Assembly: GCA_033439255.1 (NCBI GenBank)
Contig: CM065883.1
Span: 2,294,001-2,358,000 of the forward strand
Length of the DNA stretch: 64,000 bases
Origin: Hericium rajendrae
Lineage: Eukaryota > Basidiomycota > Agaricomycetes > Russulales > Hericiaceae
Direction of reading: 5' to 3'
In this document: piece after piece, positions 12,044 to 23,423 of the stretch
Numbering within the stretch: the stretch's first letter is position 1
Layout of the letters: every line of letters starts with the position of its first letter
Notes under the pieces: generated by a model
Seen by the model: only the letters and a program-made list of their open reading frames with translations
What the model was told of the DNA's origin: nothing
The model's database searches: none
Position numbers and translations under genes: made by a program

Positions 12044-15036
12044 TCAAAAAGCAAAACTATAAGCACGATGATCAGAGTACTTGTTTACATAGAAAGAAGC
12101 AAATGCATCCAAAGAATAAGTATGTTTGAAATCTTTAGGAAGAAACTCAGTTTCATACACTCTAATAAGATGTGCACCTCGGTAAATTGTGTTGAGATGA
12201 ACTACACTCATTACATTCTGATTCTGATCATTAACCTCTGACTCTTACAATCCACATTCCTGTATCTGTATCAGGAGCATCTCCAATGGGCACAAACCAT
12301 TCAACAAGTGCACAAGAATAGATATTTTGATTATATTTAAAGGAGAAAAACATTCTAACTCATGCAACATCAATTCTCCTCATTCCTGGTAGATCAGGAT
12401 CATGCTAAATAAAAACACAGTCACGTTGTACAAGTTCATTGCATCAGTGAGGTAAAGAATAGATATGATGATGATGCATGCCTGTTATTTCTAATACATC
12501 ACTACGAGCATAATATGTTGCCATAGCAGAGTGAAACACATCAATCTTGTGAGGTGCTGGTGGACAAGTATCCAAATCAACATCCATAGAGGTTAATTCA
12601 TAGGTTCCATACAACTGATCATATAAGAACTGTCGAATAAGTACAGGAAGATTTGGTAGATTCTGTGTCTCTGCAAGCTGTGATAACTTTCAAGGATATC
12701 CTCTTTTACGTATAGCTGAAAGAGTCACTTAAGCAACAATATTATGTCCTTCAGCAACTCCATAATTTGGAAGTTCTATGTTCTCATTGTTCAATTCTCT
12801 TGCAGTTGGATCTGGTAGATTTTCTAACTGTTCTGCTTCAAATTGCAAAGACTTGTCTAACATACCATGATCAATAAAGTCCTTTGTACAAGTATTGAGT
12901 TTGTCAAGCCTCTGATTGGTCATGAGCATCTGGCCAAGTACATTAAATCTGCTAGAATGCCTCCATAGCTCTTTAACAGCTTTGATGTGTTTAGACTCAG
13001 TAATTGCAGAATCAAGTCCACCTGGTACTGCAAATTCTTCAATCAATGGCCTATAATGCTTAATTGAATGCTGCTTAGGAAGTGAGATTCTCTTTGTTTG
13101 AACATCACTGTCTATGAATACTTGTCACTCCTTCCAGAATTTATTGAGTGTATCATCTATAGCATCTAATGTCTCTTCATCAATAATAAGCTTTCACACC
13201 ATATAGACAAAATCTATAACTGTATGAACAGCTCGTACTATTTGTGGTGGAACATGACCAACAATAGCAGGAAGAAAAACTTTTATCAGAGCTTTGGAAT
13301 CATCTCCTGTCCATTGTGAAAATGCATAACCATCAGAAAATCAATGCAGTTTAGGAAATAATAGAATGGCAGCAATTTTTCGATCAATATCATCAATAAT
13401 TTTATCTTCAGCATCCATGCACTTTTCTGAGATATTTTTCTGTCCAGTCAACTAGATGATTATGAAATAAGCCTTTGATGACTTGATGAAGTAAATTTAG
13501 TGCCAAAAGCTCATGAATATCTGCATGCTCAAAAGAGTCTGTAAATGGCTATATTAACATTAAAGTCAGTCAACAATAAAAGATATACAATTTTCAGTCA
13601 CATATTATGATGTCTCCAACAATTCCATACTCAGACCATAATATATGCTCATCAACAGTGTTTATAAGCAATGTTGTATATTCAAGGCTACATCTTATAC
13701 CATTACTACTATCAAGATCTTATGATAGATATGTGCATTCTGGATACCAATTTTTAACAATACATGTCATAAAAACTTGCTCAGGATAATCTGCAATATA
13801 TGGACCAATACCATAAATGACTCGACATAAATGTCCATCAGGACAGTGAACAATATTTGGCACAGTTATTTCAGGCCGCAGATGTTCTAAAATTATTTTC
13901 AAAGACTCATACATCATATGTCTCTTAAATTTTTAAAAGTTAATGTCATCTCAAGATTCTCTGTCTGCTTTTCCAACAGATAAAAATTCAATTACATTGA
14001 CTACATCACGATGAGCATGGTGAATATTATTATGTACATTGCCAATAGATACATACAAAGGATAATACTCATTGTTTCCTGTACCAACAGACATAGTTGT
14101 CTTATCACTACCCAGAATAATAGGAACAAACATAGCACCATGAGTTTCTGAGTTTTCTGCAATTTTATCAGCCTGATGCTATGCCCAATTGCCAGACATA
14201 AAATCTGACCACTGTCTTTTGCCATTTGCCTTAAAATTCTGACATGGAGAATAGTCAAAGTCATTCTTGAAATTAGGATTTGCAAGCTGATTTTCAATGA
14301 CTAATTTTGGATTATGATACCACACTTCATATTTAGCAAGCATCCATCATTGATGATGAGTTATCCTCTAGGATAGGTCCTTTATATATAACTATAAAAG
14401 ATAGCCAAGGTGCATTTGCCAATGGTATAGCATCAAGAGTTTTCAACAAATCATCATCATTTGCAAAAGGTGGATCAACATTGTGATGTGCAGCCCATGC
14501 ATGCATCAAATCATCATTGAAATCTGCAGAAGTCTGTCCATAGCAAAAAAGCAGATCTACAACTGTATATTCAATGCAGTCTCAAAATAAAAACCAGTCA
14601 TTAAACAATTGTGGCTCAGGTAAATCTGTAGGAGGAGCACCAGGTGGTAGATCATGTCCAAATTTATTACATGGTGTGCCATCAATAATTGGATGAAATA
14701 GAGTCTCTGAACCATCATCTCGATGCACAGCATAATCATCTCTAAGATGTGTATCAGAACATGCAGCATTATCATCTCGTATGGGTGCATCAAAACTTGT
14801 ATACATATGATCATCATCAGATGAAAGCTCCAAGATATCAGCTAAAGAAGCCAGTAGAGTCATAAGTGGAGTTACAGGAACAGAGACACTAGGTTGAACT
14901 GCTGGATGCATAGCAAACATATGCTGTTGCAAGCCACGTGCAGATACAAATTCTCTCTGACAGATTGCAAATGTTGGACATGGACATGCCACAGAACAAA
15001 GCTTATAAACCTTCTGAGAGCCTTGTCCTCCAGCCA
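12044..15036 (-). pseudogene. Plavaka-type transposase, full length but decayed
   Basis: The N-terminus starts at 15036 (MAGGQ) and has a C2H2-like finger ending CQREFVSARGLQQHMFAMH. An LFHPIIDGTPCNKFGHDLPPG block follows. The core near 14250-13750 reads NFMSGNWA-like, then GAMFVPIILGSDKTTMSVGT, NEYYPLYVSIGNVHNNI, RVIYGIGPYIADYPEQV. The C-terminus ends SDHRAYSFAF with the stop at 12044-12046. This order is characteristic of Plavaka transposases, a fungal CACTA-related family that cuts and pastes DNA. Many in-frame stops replace expected Trp, Gln or Arg, for example a TAG at 14179-14181 in NWA-stop-HQAD. Some indels may also be present. It cannot make a full protein; the arms could still be mobilised by a relative. 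Confidence 0.85.
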
Positions 15037-15312
15037 TGATAATATCCAAAATAATGCAAAGGCTCACAATATACCCAGATTATGAGTACAATGTCAATAG
15101 ACAGTATTCAAAATCAAGAAGAGCTCAATTGAGTAGCAGTATCAAGTAGTAGCTCTCAAAAGTAGAGACTTTGCATCAGTAAACCTCAAATTTCCTGACT
15201 AATCTAAAAATGACCTGAAAATAACCTAATTTTATCTGATTTTATCTGATTTTTGTCAGAGCACCATCAGACTGTCATTTAGGTCTATGTTTTTCAGACC
15301 ACATCAGATCAT

Positions 15313-17208
15313 ATTACGATTCCTTAGAATCATTTACTCTATACCACCTTTTCATAGTGAAAATGATACACGAATGATGACTATGCCCATTAGGCAGTTG
15401 GCTTATATAATCACACATCTTCAATCTGACGAGTTTGCAGGTTCAATTTCAGCTTTGGTCAGACTTTTTCTTTTACACTTTGTTTATTGTAACTTGGTCA
15501 GTTCTTGACCAATTCACACATTCTCAAATGCACCAGAATCTACTCATTTATCGCTTTCCAACCATATATTATGCATCTTGATCCATGCAGATCTTGCAGA
15601 ATGCAAAGCATTCCTGTATTTTTTCCTCTAGTATGCTTGATCCTCAGCTAGCTCAGTCAGTTCTTGACTGATTCACTCATTATTAGATGTATCAGAATTT
15701 ACTCATTCATTGCTTTCTAGCCATATTTTATGCATTTTGGTCCATGCAGAACTCGTAGAACACGAAGTACTTCTGTATTTTTCCTCCTAGTATGCTTGAT
15801 TCTTAGTTATCTCAATCAATTCTCCACCGATTCACTTGTTCTCAAGTGGATCAAATACTATTCATTTATAACATTTGAACCATATTTTTTGCATTTTGAT
15901 CCGTGCCAAACTCATAGAATGCAAAGTACTTCTGTATTTTTCCTCTTAGTATGCTTGATCTTTAGCTATCTCAGTCAATTCTCCACTGATTCACTTGTTC
16001 TCAAGTGGATCAGATGCTACTCACTCATCGCTTTCTAGCTATATTTTATGTGTTATGATTCATGCAGAACTCACACAAAAACTCGGTTTTGTGATCTATG
16101 TTGCTCAATCATTTTTAGTATACATTGAGCAGATTCAATAAGTACATATACTATATAGCAATCTACTATGTGATCAAATCATTTAATGACTGTTGAAAGA
16201 TTCAGTCTTAGTATGAGCTCCAATGCAGCAGCACTTCATTATGGTACAGCTGTACCATGGTTGTGATCACATGAGCACTTCACCATGGTACGACCATACC
16301 ATGGTGGTGATCATGTGATGATTACATAATCAAAACTCAGTGGTGAAGTGTGAGTTCTCTTGAGTTTGCAAGTTCAATTCCAGTTCATGCTAGACTTTTT
16401 TGATATTTTGTAATACTAAAAATAATATAATCAATGAGCAATGAGCATTAGCACAATGTCTACTCTTATGGTATATTATAAGTACAGAAATGCCTATAAA
16501 TCTATGGTTTTGAAGACTGATTATATAATCAAAATTTTAGTTTTGAAGCACTAGCAGTAAAGTCTTACTTCTTTATGAGCTTTACATCCTGCATGCTTGT
16601 CATGTTGGCTGCAAGGCTCGATGGGTATCTTCAAGTCATCTGCTGAGTGGTTGATAGTTTAGAACCAGGAGGTACTCGACCCAGTGGCTTACCTTGGTCG
16701 TCTTGTATGTATCTAACTTGCTGAGCTGGCAGACTAATTTACTTATAGGTCTCTAAATCTGGTACCAACTAAGATATATTAGAGCTTATCAAAACCATAT
16801 TGATAGCTGCTTCCAGAGAAGGCCTTCTGAGCTATGCTAGCCTATCTACCTAGTTGAAAATCAACCAATTATCATTATTCAAATGATCTTGAGGTACGTC
16901 CATCAATTCTCCACCAAGTCTCTCATTCTAAAATGCATTGGACTCTACTGATTAATCGCTTTCCAGCCATACTACATAGCCCCCAAACCATCCAGAACTC
17001 AAAAATCAAGACTCAAAATTGAAATTACCCCCTCAAGATCTTGACCTTGAGGTAAGTCTATCAATTCTCCACTGATTCACTTGTTCTCAAATACATCAGA
17101 ATGTTCTAATTAATCTCTTCTCAGCCATGCTATATAGCCCCCAAACTATTCAGAACTCGAAAATCAAGACTCAATCTTCCTCTCACCATCTTGACTTTGA
17201 GGTAAGTC
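15313..17208. repeat. Right arm of large inverted repeat, inner part
   Basis: It begins with the ATTACGATTCCTTAGAATC box and the tRNA-like unit (15392-15461). Tandem units follow (15490-16060), then spacer, paired palindromes (about 16237-16306), a unique block matching 8200-8690 in reverse, and about 155-bp units from 16870. It stops at the AAGTC target site (17204-17208) of copia A. Confidence 0.75.
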
Positions 17209-17825
17209 TGTCAAAGTGCGAATCTGAGCAGTAGGGAGCGACTCAGGAGCGCAGGAAGCGAAAGGGAGACACAGGGATCGATTAGAGACTGCAGTCCAAT
17301 GTGAGCAACTAGATACATGAGAAAGAAACACTATAGCGCACCTGCAGTCCAATGTGAGCAACTAAGGAGCTCACAGTCGATGGGACCGCAGGTGTACGAC
17401 GCTCTACGGAAGTTGCCGGGCAGTGGCTTCAAAACTGTACAGTAGACACAACCAACAAGGGCAAGGCCCGAAAGAGCAAAAGTGAAGTAAGCCATAGAGT
17501 AAGTAGAGCAATAGACAAGGCAATGCGAGCGAGAAAAATAGTCCTGTAACAACAACCAGTTGGCTAAGTGGTAAAGTGTGCTAGACTGACCTGTAAGGGT
17601 CCCGGGTTCGAATCCTGACTAGTGCATTAAAGCATAAGGTCATAGGTTCAACTCCCGAGTAGTGCGCACTAAGCAAGTGTCTCAAGATCGAATCTCAGAG
17701 ACTACAAGCTAGTCACAAGTCCTAGGCTCGACTCCAGGTGTCCGCATGCTTGCAGAAGGACCTAGGATCGAGTCTTGACTGTGCTGTGATTTTGCACCAG
17801 GATGCTGAGTCAAAAGACTTCAACA
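17209..17825 (-). repeat. Copia A 3' LTR
   Basis: It ends TGTTGAAGTC...TTTGACA on the element strand. On the opposite strand it carries the tRNA-like block with A-box TGGCTAAGTGGT and B-box GGTTCGAATCC, followed by four degenerate B-box hairpins. A purine tract (read CTCCCCCCGG on plus) abuts it at 17826. Confidence 0.9.
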
Positions 17826-17957
17826 CTCCCCCCGGATGAGGCATGTCTGAGCAAAAGAAACAAAGGAGAGTAAGTGTAGCAAAGCAAGCAGAGACCATGA
17901 GAGAAAGAGAGAAAGGAAACATAACACCACTCAGCTCCCCCCGAATCTCTCGACTCT

Positions 17958-20900
17958 CTAACCTTCAACCAATCCAAAGATCTCCCGGCACTTAACAACG
18001 CGATCCCTCGCCAGGGCCTTCGTCAGTGCGTCCGCAGGCATATCCGCAGTCCCAAGAAACACCGGGTGCAACACTCCAGAGTCTATCTGGTCCCTCAACC
18101 AGTAAAACCGAAGCTGCATGTGCTTCATCCGACCATGGTGCTCCGGATGCTTCGAAGAAGCAATGGCAGACTGATTGTCCATGTGCAGAGTCGAAGGACG
18201 TGACAGGACATCATAGCCAAACTCTGAAAGCAGGTTGCGCATCCAGCAGACCTCCTGACCAGCGTCGAAGGCAGCAATGTACTCAGCCTCAGTAGTAGAG
18301 GTGGCAACAATTGTCTGAAGCCTCGAACGCCAGCTGACAGCACCAGTACCGATGCGGAGGACATAACCAGATGTGGAGCGACCATTGTCCGGGTTGCCCG
18401 CATGATCAGCATCAGAATAGGCAGAGAAGAGCTCAGGCGAAGTCCCAGAGGGACTCGGACCATAAGCAAGCTTCAAGTCAACTGTGCCCTTGAGATACTT
18501 GAGCAAGTGCTGAACGGCCTTCCAATGTGCCATGCCAGGATTGGAGGTGAAGCGGCAGAGGACCCCGACAGCATAAGCAATGTCTGGGCGAGTGCCACCT
18601 GCGAGATAGAGGAGAGAACCAACTGCACTGATGTAAGGGATGCTCTCCATCTCTTGGCGCTCCTGCGGGGTCTGTGGACTCATGGCCTTCGAAAGCTGCA
18701 GTCCAGGCTCCATCGGTGTCGAGAGAGGCTTGCAATCATTGTGATTGTAGCGCTCGAGCATATCGAGGATGTACTGGCGCTGGGAGAGGAAGAGACGACG
18801 AGTAGAGCGATCCCGGGTCACTGCAACACCGAGAAGAAATGAAGTCGCACCCAAATCCCGAAGCTTGAAGTGAGAGGCTAACTCCTCCAAGAGCTCATCA
18901 AGAAGCTTCTCCGAGTTGGATGCCATCGTCCCATCATCTACAAAGACAGGCACTATGACCCGCACATCACCCTTCTGGAACACATAGATGCTGTTGTCCG
19001 AGTGAATGCAGGTGAAGCCCATCTTGTGCACGAGGATCTTCGTCAACTTCTTCTTCCACAATAGCGCGGCCTGCTTCAATCCATAGATAGACTTCATCAG
19101 CGCAGACACATCACCTGGATTGCCCTCTACAAACCCCTCCGGCTGCTTCATATAGACCTCCGCATCGAGATCACCATTGATGAAGGCATGAGAGATGTCG
19201 AAAGAGCGAAGGGAGAGGTCCTCGACTGCTGCAAGAGCAAGGACAGTCCGAATAGAGGCAAACTTGCATGTGGGAGCGAAGGTCTCATTGAAGTCCATGC
19301 CTGGACGCTGACTGAACCCCTTGGCAACCAATCGAGCCTTGTATCGTTCGATAGAGCCGTCCGGGTTCCGCTTGATCTTGAAGACCCACCGAGACCCAAT
19401 CGCAGTGCGACCAGGTGGAAGGGGACCTACAGACCAAGTGCCGTTGCGCTTGTGAGCCTCCATCTCCTCCTGACATGCGAGAAGCCAGTCCTGTGCATCA
19501 GGGCGCTGCATTGCCTCGCGAAAGGACATGGGCTCGGAATCAGCAGAAGAGAGCATCGCACCTTCGGAGAGAAGATCAAGCTCATCCGGGCTCTCTCTCT
19601 CCTGTTCCTCGAGCTCTGAAGCATCAGCTGAAGTCTGCTCGACGTCCTCAACGTCCGAGCCAGATCCAGATGACAATACTGCAGGTGTAGGCTCCCGAGC
19701 TTCATGAATGGAGGGCGGAGGAGCTTGGACCTTGGTAGAAGACTTGGCCGCGGACTTGATCTTGGACCCAGAGGGCTTCGGATCGGTCTTGGGAGTCTTC
19801 CACCACTCGCCAGGTTGCTTGCGCTCTCGAGTTCCTCGACACTCTGGCAAGGCAGGCGCGGTCCCTCGAGTCACAGAGCGACCCCGACAAGCAGGCTGAA
19901 CAGCAGGGGCTGCAGCAGGTGGCAGAGCAGCAGGGGCTGCAGGCGGAGGAGAGAGTGCCGGTTCAACGTCGTGCTCCTGTTCTTCAGCAGCAGGCTGTCT
20001 TGTGACTGACTGAGAAGAGGGTGCGTCACCATCCCCCTCCAGAACCGGTACAATCATCGGAGCAGAATCCTGAGCATCAGGCGAGGAAGCAAGCAAACGC
20101 GAAGGAGAAGAGGGTGTAGACGTCGATGGGGAGTTCCTAGAACGACTAGGGAAGTCACGCTCATCGAAAGTGGCACACTCACTGATTACAGACTTGCGAG
20201 TCTGCGGATTATAAAACTTCCAACCCTTGTACCCCTCCGGATACCCGATAAAGATGCACTTCTCCATGTGGGGATCCAGGGACCTCCTCTTGTCCTTCTG
20301 CACATGCACATAGGCTGCACATCCCCACACTCGCAGACGCGAGACATCAGGCTTCGCACCATGCCAGAGCTGATAAGGAGTGGTGTTCTCGACGGCAGAG
20401 GTACCCACACGGTTCCAAACATGCACATAAGCTGCCAGACACTCACCCCAGAATGTCTTCGGCAGCCCAGACTCTGCCAGCATCGTGGTAACCCCCTCAT
20501 CCATCGTACGGTTTGCACGCTCAGCTACTCCATTTTGCTGAGGCCTGTTCCGCACAGTATGTTGACGAGTGATGCCTGCAGCGGTGGTAAAAGCGATGAA
20601 CTCGTTCGACATGTACTCACCCCCCTTATCATCTCGCAAGCCCTTGATCTGCGAGTCAAAGTGATTCTCAGCATAAGCTTTGAATGCCTTGAAAGCAGCA
20701 AAGGCCCCATCCTTCGTGCGAAGCAGATAGATGGTGCGGAAGCGGGAGTAGTCGTCAATGAAGCTGATCCAGTACTTGTAACCTCTGATGGACTGAACAA
20801 CGAGAGGGCCATGAAGATCTGTGTGAATAAGCTGCAAAGGCGAGTCCGCACGAGATAAGGAGCTCGGAAAGGGATCTGCATGCATCTTGCCTGCGAGACA

Positions 20901-21881
20901 AGCGACACAGATTGGATCCGGTGTTGCAGACGATTGGAGATCGAGGCCAGTAACGAGGTCTTCACGAATGAGGCGCTGGACACCAGCGATGTGATGATGA
21001 CAGAGTCGACGATGCCAGAGAGACATATCGAGAGGTAGAGTCGATGCAAGACATGCAAAGGCGATCGAGTGGACAGTGTGACCCTCGAGAAAGGCAGAGT
21101 TCGAGCCGTTGACCTTAGCAGTGAAGAACAGCTCACCAGCGCGCTCGAATCGCATGCAGTCGCCTTTGATCACAACAGTGAAGCCCTTGGCTCGAGTGAG
21201 GAAGAGAACTGAGAGGAGATTATTGCAGAGATCAGGGACATGAAGGACTTGAGTAAAGATGACTGGCTGCTGCTCCTTTCCTCCGACCACTGGCACAAAC
21301 TGAACCGAGCCTACTCCTGCAGCATAGACGACCTTGTTGTCTGCGAGACGAACGGGAACGACATGCGGAGTGTAGTCGATGAACCAATGGCGATGAGAGG
21401 TCATATGAGACGTGGCCCCAGTGTCTGCATTCCAGGAATCGTCAGCAACGAAGGAGGGTGAGGCAGAGGCTGCGAGAGAGAGTGAGAGTGAAGGACTTGC
21501 ACTTCCAGCAAACTCTTGAACGACGGAGGCAGAATGAGCGACCGCGAGAGCTGCAAAGGTAGATCCTGACGCCATGGCCTTCTGCTTCTCGTCCCAGGCC
21601 TTCCGATGACACTGTTCCTCGCTATGACCACCTCTCTTGCAGTATGTGCACGTCACACGCGGGCCTGAGGGCATACCAGAGGGCTTCCCACCGGTCCGCG
21701 GAGGCTTGGAGAAAGTCCGAAGTGCACCATCCTTGCCTGAAACGTCGCCAGACCGATGCATGCGATTGATCTCCTCGTTGCGGAACACTGCCTGAAGCGA
21801 CGAACGATCCATCTTCTCGAGTAGGAGCAAGGAAGAGGAGAAGGAGGAGTATTCAGAGGGCAGAGAACGGATCATGGTCAT
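17958..21881 (-). CDS. Copia polyprotein, gag-truncated
   Basis: The open frame of 1307 codons is nearly identical to residues 157-1466 of the copia B protein. It retains the CCHC zinc knuckle (C-x2-C-x4-H-x4-C), protease DTG, pre-integrase HHCC region, integrase D-D-E, reverse transcriptase with FVDD, and RNase H. The first Met (MTMIRSLP) is only the first ATG after the deletion, not a natural start. The gag N-terminal assembly domain is absent, so particle formation would need gag from another copy. No premature stop is present, unlike the gypsy and Plavaka genes nearby. Confidence 0.85.
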   Translation of the reverse strand: MTMIRSLPSEYSSFSSSLLLLEKMDRSSLQAVFRNEEINRMHRSGDVSGKDGALRTFSKPPRTGGKPSGMPSGPRVTCTYCKRGGHSEEQCHRKAWDEKQKAMASGSTFAALAVAHSASVVQEFAGSASPSLSLSLAASASPSFVADDSWNADTGATSHMTSHRHWFIDYTPHVVPVRLADNKVVYAAGVGSVQFVPVVGGKEQQPVIFTQVLHVPDLCNNLLSVLFLTRAKGFTVVIKGDCMRFERAGELFFTAKVNGSNSAFLEGHTVHSIAFACLASTLPLDMSLWHRRLCHHHIAGVQRLIREDLVTGLDLQSSATPDPICVACLAGKMHADPFPSSLSRADSPLQLIHTDLHGPLVVQSIRGYKYWISFIDDYSRFRTIYLLRTKDGAFAAFKAFKAYAENHFDSQIKGLRDDKGGEYMSNEFIAFTTAAGITRQHTVRNRPQQNGVAERANRTMDEGVTTMLAESGLPKTFWGECLAAYVHVWNRVGTSAVENTTPYQLWHGAKPDVSRLRVWGCAAYVHVQKDKRRSLDPHMEKCIFIGYPEGYKGWKFYNPQTRKSVISECATFDERDFPSRSRNSPSTSTPSSPSRLLASSPDAQDSAPMIVPVLEGDGDAPSSQSVTRQPAAEEQEHDVEPALSPPPAAPAALPPAAAPAVQPACRGRSVTRGTAPALPECRGTRERKQPGEWWKTPKTDPKPSGSKIKSAAKSSTKVQAPPPSIHEAREPTPAVLSSGSGSDVEDVEQTSADASELEEQERESPDELDLLSEGAMLSSADSEPMSFREAMQRPDAQDWLLACQEEMEAHKRNGTWSVGPLPPGRTAIGSRWVFKIKRNPDGSIERYKARLVAKGFSQRPGMDFNETFAPTCKFASIRTVLALAAVEDLSLRSFDISHAFINGDLDAEVYMKQPEGFVEGNPGDVSALMKSIYGLKQAALLWKKKLTKILVHKMGFTCIHSDNSIYVFQKGDVRVIVPVFVDDGTMASNSEKLLDELLEELASHFKLRDLGATSFLLGVAVTRDRSTRRLFLSQRQYILDMLERYNHNDCKPLSTPMEPGLQLSKAMSPQTPQERQEMESIPYISAVGSLLYLAGGTRPDIAYAVGVLCRFTSNPGMAHWKAVQHLLKYLKGTVDLKLAYGPSPSGTSPELFSAYSDADHAGNPDNGRSTSGYVLRIGTGAVSWRSRLQTIVATSTTEAEYIAAFDAGQEVCWMRNLLSEFGYDVLSRPSTLHMDNQSAIASSKHPEHHGRMKHMQLRFYWLRDQIDSGVLHPVFLGTADMPADALTKALARDRVVKCREIFGLVEG

Positions 21882-21915
21882 GCAAACGAGCTCCTCGTCG
21901 AGCTTGGTGATGTCG

Positions 21916-22533
21916 TGTCAAAGTGCGAATCTGAGCGATAGGGAGCGACTCAGGAGCGCAGGAAGCGAAAGGGAGACACAGGGATCGATTAGAGACTGCA
22001 GTCCAATGTGAGCAACTTGATACATGAGAAAGAAACACTATAGCGCACCTGCAGTCCAATGTGAGCAACTAAGGAGCTCACAGTCGATGGGACCGCAGGT
22101 GTACGACGCTCTACGGAAGTTGCCGGGCAGTGGCTTCAAAACTGTACAGTAGACACAACCAACAAGGGCAAGGCCCGAAAGAGCAAAAGTGAAGTAAGCC
22201 ATAGAGTAAGCAGAGCAATAGACAAGGCAATGTGACCGAGAAAAATAGTCCTGTAACAACAACCAGTTGGCTAAGTGGTAAAGTGTGCTAGACTGACCTG
22301 TAAGGGTCCCGGGTTCGAATCCTGACTAGTGCATTAAAGTATAAGGTCATAGGTTCAACTCCCAGGTAGTGCACACTAAGCAAGTGTCTCTAAGATCGAA
22401 TCTCAGAGACTACAAGCTAGTCACAAGTCCTAGGTTCGACTCTAGGTGTCCGCATGCTTGCAGAAGGACCTAGGATCGAGTCTTGACTGTGCTGTGATTT
22501 TGCACCAGGATGCTGAGTCAAAAGACTTCAACA
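21916..22533 (-). repeat. Copia A 5' LTR
   Basis: A full 618-bp LTR is fused directly to gag sequence on its left, without the GGTTATGGGCCC primer site that follows this LTR in B. The right side meets the AAGTC target duplication and resumes the tandem units of the interrupted arm. Confidence 0.9.
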
Positions 22534-22538
22534 AAGTC

Positions 22539-22870
22539 TAGCAGTTCTCCACTAATTCTCTTGTTCCAAAATGCCCTGGAATGTACTAATCAATCACTTT
22601 GCAGCCATGCTACATAGCCCTCAGACTGTTCAGAGCTCAAAAACCAAGACTCAAAATTGAAATTATCCCCTCCAAAAATCTTGACCTTGAGGTAAGTTCA
22701 TCAATTCTCTACCAATTCCCTTGTTCTCAAATGTTTCAAATTTTACTAATGAACTCCTTCTCAGCCATGCTATACAGGTCTTGTATTGTCTAGAACTCAA
22801 AAATCAAGACTCAAAATTGAGATTTGTCTCCTAAGCTCTTGATCTTGAGATAAGTCTGATAGTTCTCCAC
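22539..22870. repeat. Right arm of large inverted repeat, outer part
   Basis: Two more about 155-bp units carry CTTGACCTTGAGGTAAGT and continue the array broken at 17208. The array ends near 22870, the likely right edge of the Plavaka-type element. Confidence 0.7.
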
Positions 22871-22944
22871 TGATCATACTTTAATTAAGTACTATCAATT
22901 TGTATCTAGTGTTATTATAGACTATTTGCTATAAATTTCATAGA

Positions 22945-23055
22945 GATTTATAATCAATCTGACTAGTAAGACTTTACTCATTTATACACTGTTATTGAAT
23001 TAACTAATAGTGAAAAAGAAAATCATCTTGTTATGCAAATCATTGTCTCTCTTCT
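22945..23055 (-). repeat. Dispersed repeat, copy 1
   Basis: Read on the minus strand, this matches the sequence starting at 57919 for about 110 bp, ending CAGATTGATTATAAATCTCT. A related, shorter match is at 25010-25120. The flanking AT-rich DNA to 23423 shows no gene. Confidence 0.55.
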
Positions 23056-23423
23056 CTCAAGTACATCAAGTATATATTGTATAACTGAAGATGTTTACAA
23101 TCTTGTATTACATATTGTTAGCTTATCTGCAGAGTCAAATATAGTTAGTAAGCTTAAAAAAATATGAATAAGATTAGCATAAATGTCCTCAGTATAATAG
23201 TCCTATTCATGTTACTACTGTCTTTAACAACAATACTTCACCATTAATAGTAGTAAAACTTGACTATCACAACATTAAAATAAATTACTCATTTATCATA
23301 AAACATCATACAGACAATTAAAAAAAAAAACATTCAAACTTGTAGTTATAGTGTATTTTAGAGCAGTTCATTTTACTGCAAGAATTATTGATAAAGGAAA
23401 AAGAATCTGGTACCATGATGGAG

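Larger units (their letters stand above)
17209..22533 (-). mobile_element. Copia element A, 5' internal deletion
   Basis: LTRs at 17209-17825 and 21916-22533 bound a Ty1/copia element read on the minus strand. AAGTC occurs on both sides (17204-17208, 22534-22538), a perfect 5-bp target duplication. The LTRs differ at roughly a dozen positions, so A is older than B. Compared with B, the primer-binding site, leader and first ~156 gag codons are missing: internal sequence joins the 5' LTR directly at 21915/21916. The element could only move if its transcript were copied with help. Confidence 0.9.
7655..22870 (-). mobile_element. Large Plavaka-type DNA transposon with about 2-kb inverted arms, interrupted by copia A
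   Basis: Two arms in opposite orientation flank a Plavaka transposase. The left arm is 7655-9727. The right arm is 15313-17208 plus 22539-22870, its halves separated by a copia insertion with a clean target duplication. The arms share the same order of parts from outside in: about 155-bp tandem units, a unique spacer, paired 26-bp palindromes, about 165-190 bp tandem units, a tRNA-like unit and an ATTACGATTCCTTAGAATC box. I could not fix the exact termini or a target duplication, so the outer limits are approximate. That the arms belong to the transposase is inferred from symmetry. Confidence 0.5.

Noticed and set aside
12044-15036. Recoded UGA (selenocysteine or altered code) to explain in-frame TGA in Plavaka and gypsy
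   Set aside because: TAG and TAA occur as well, and intact genes in the window use TGG for Trp and TGA/TAG as stops.
17331-17555. A 73-74 codon frame recurring in every LTR
   Set aside because: It is the LTR read on the element strand. It recurs only because the LTR recurs; no protein features or start context support it.
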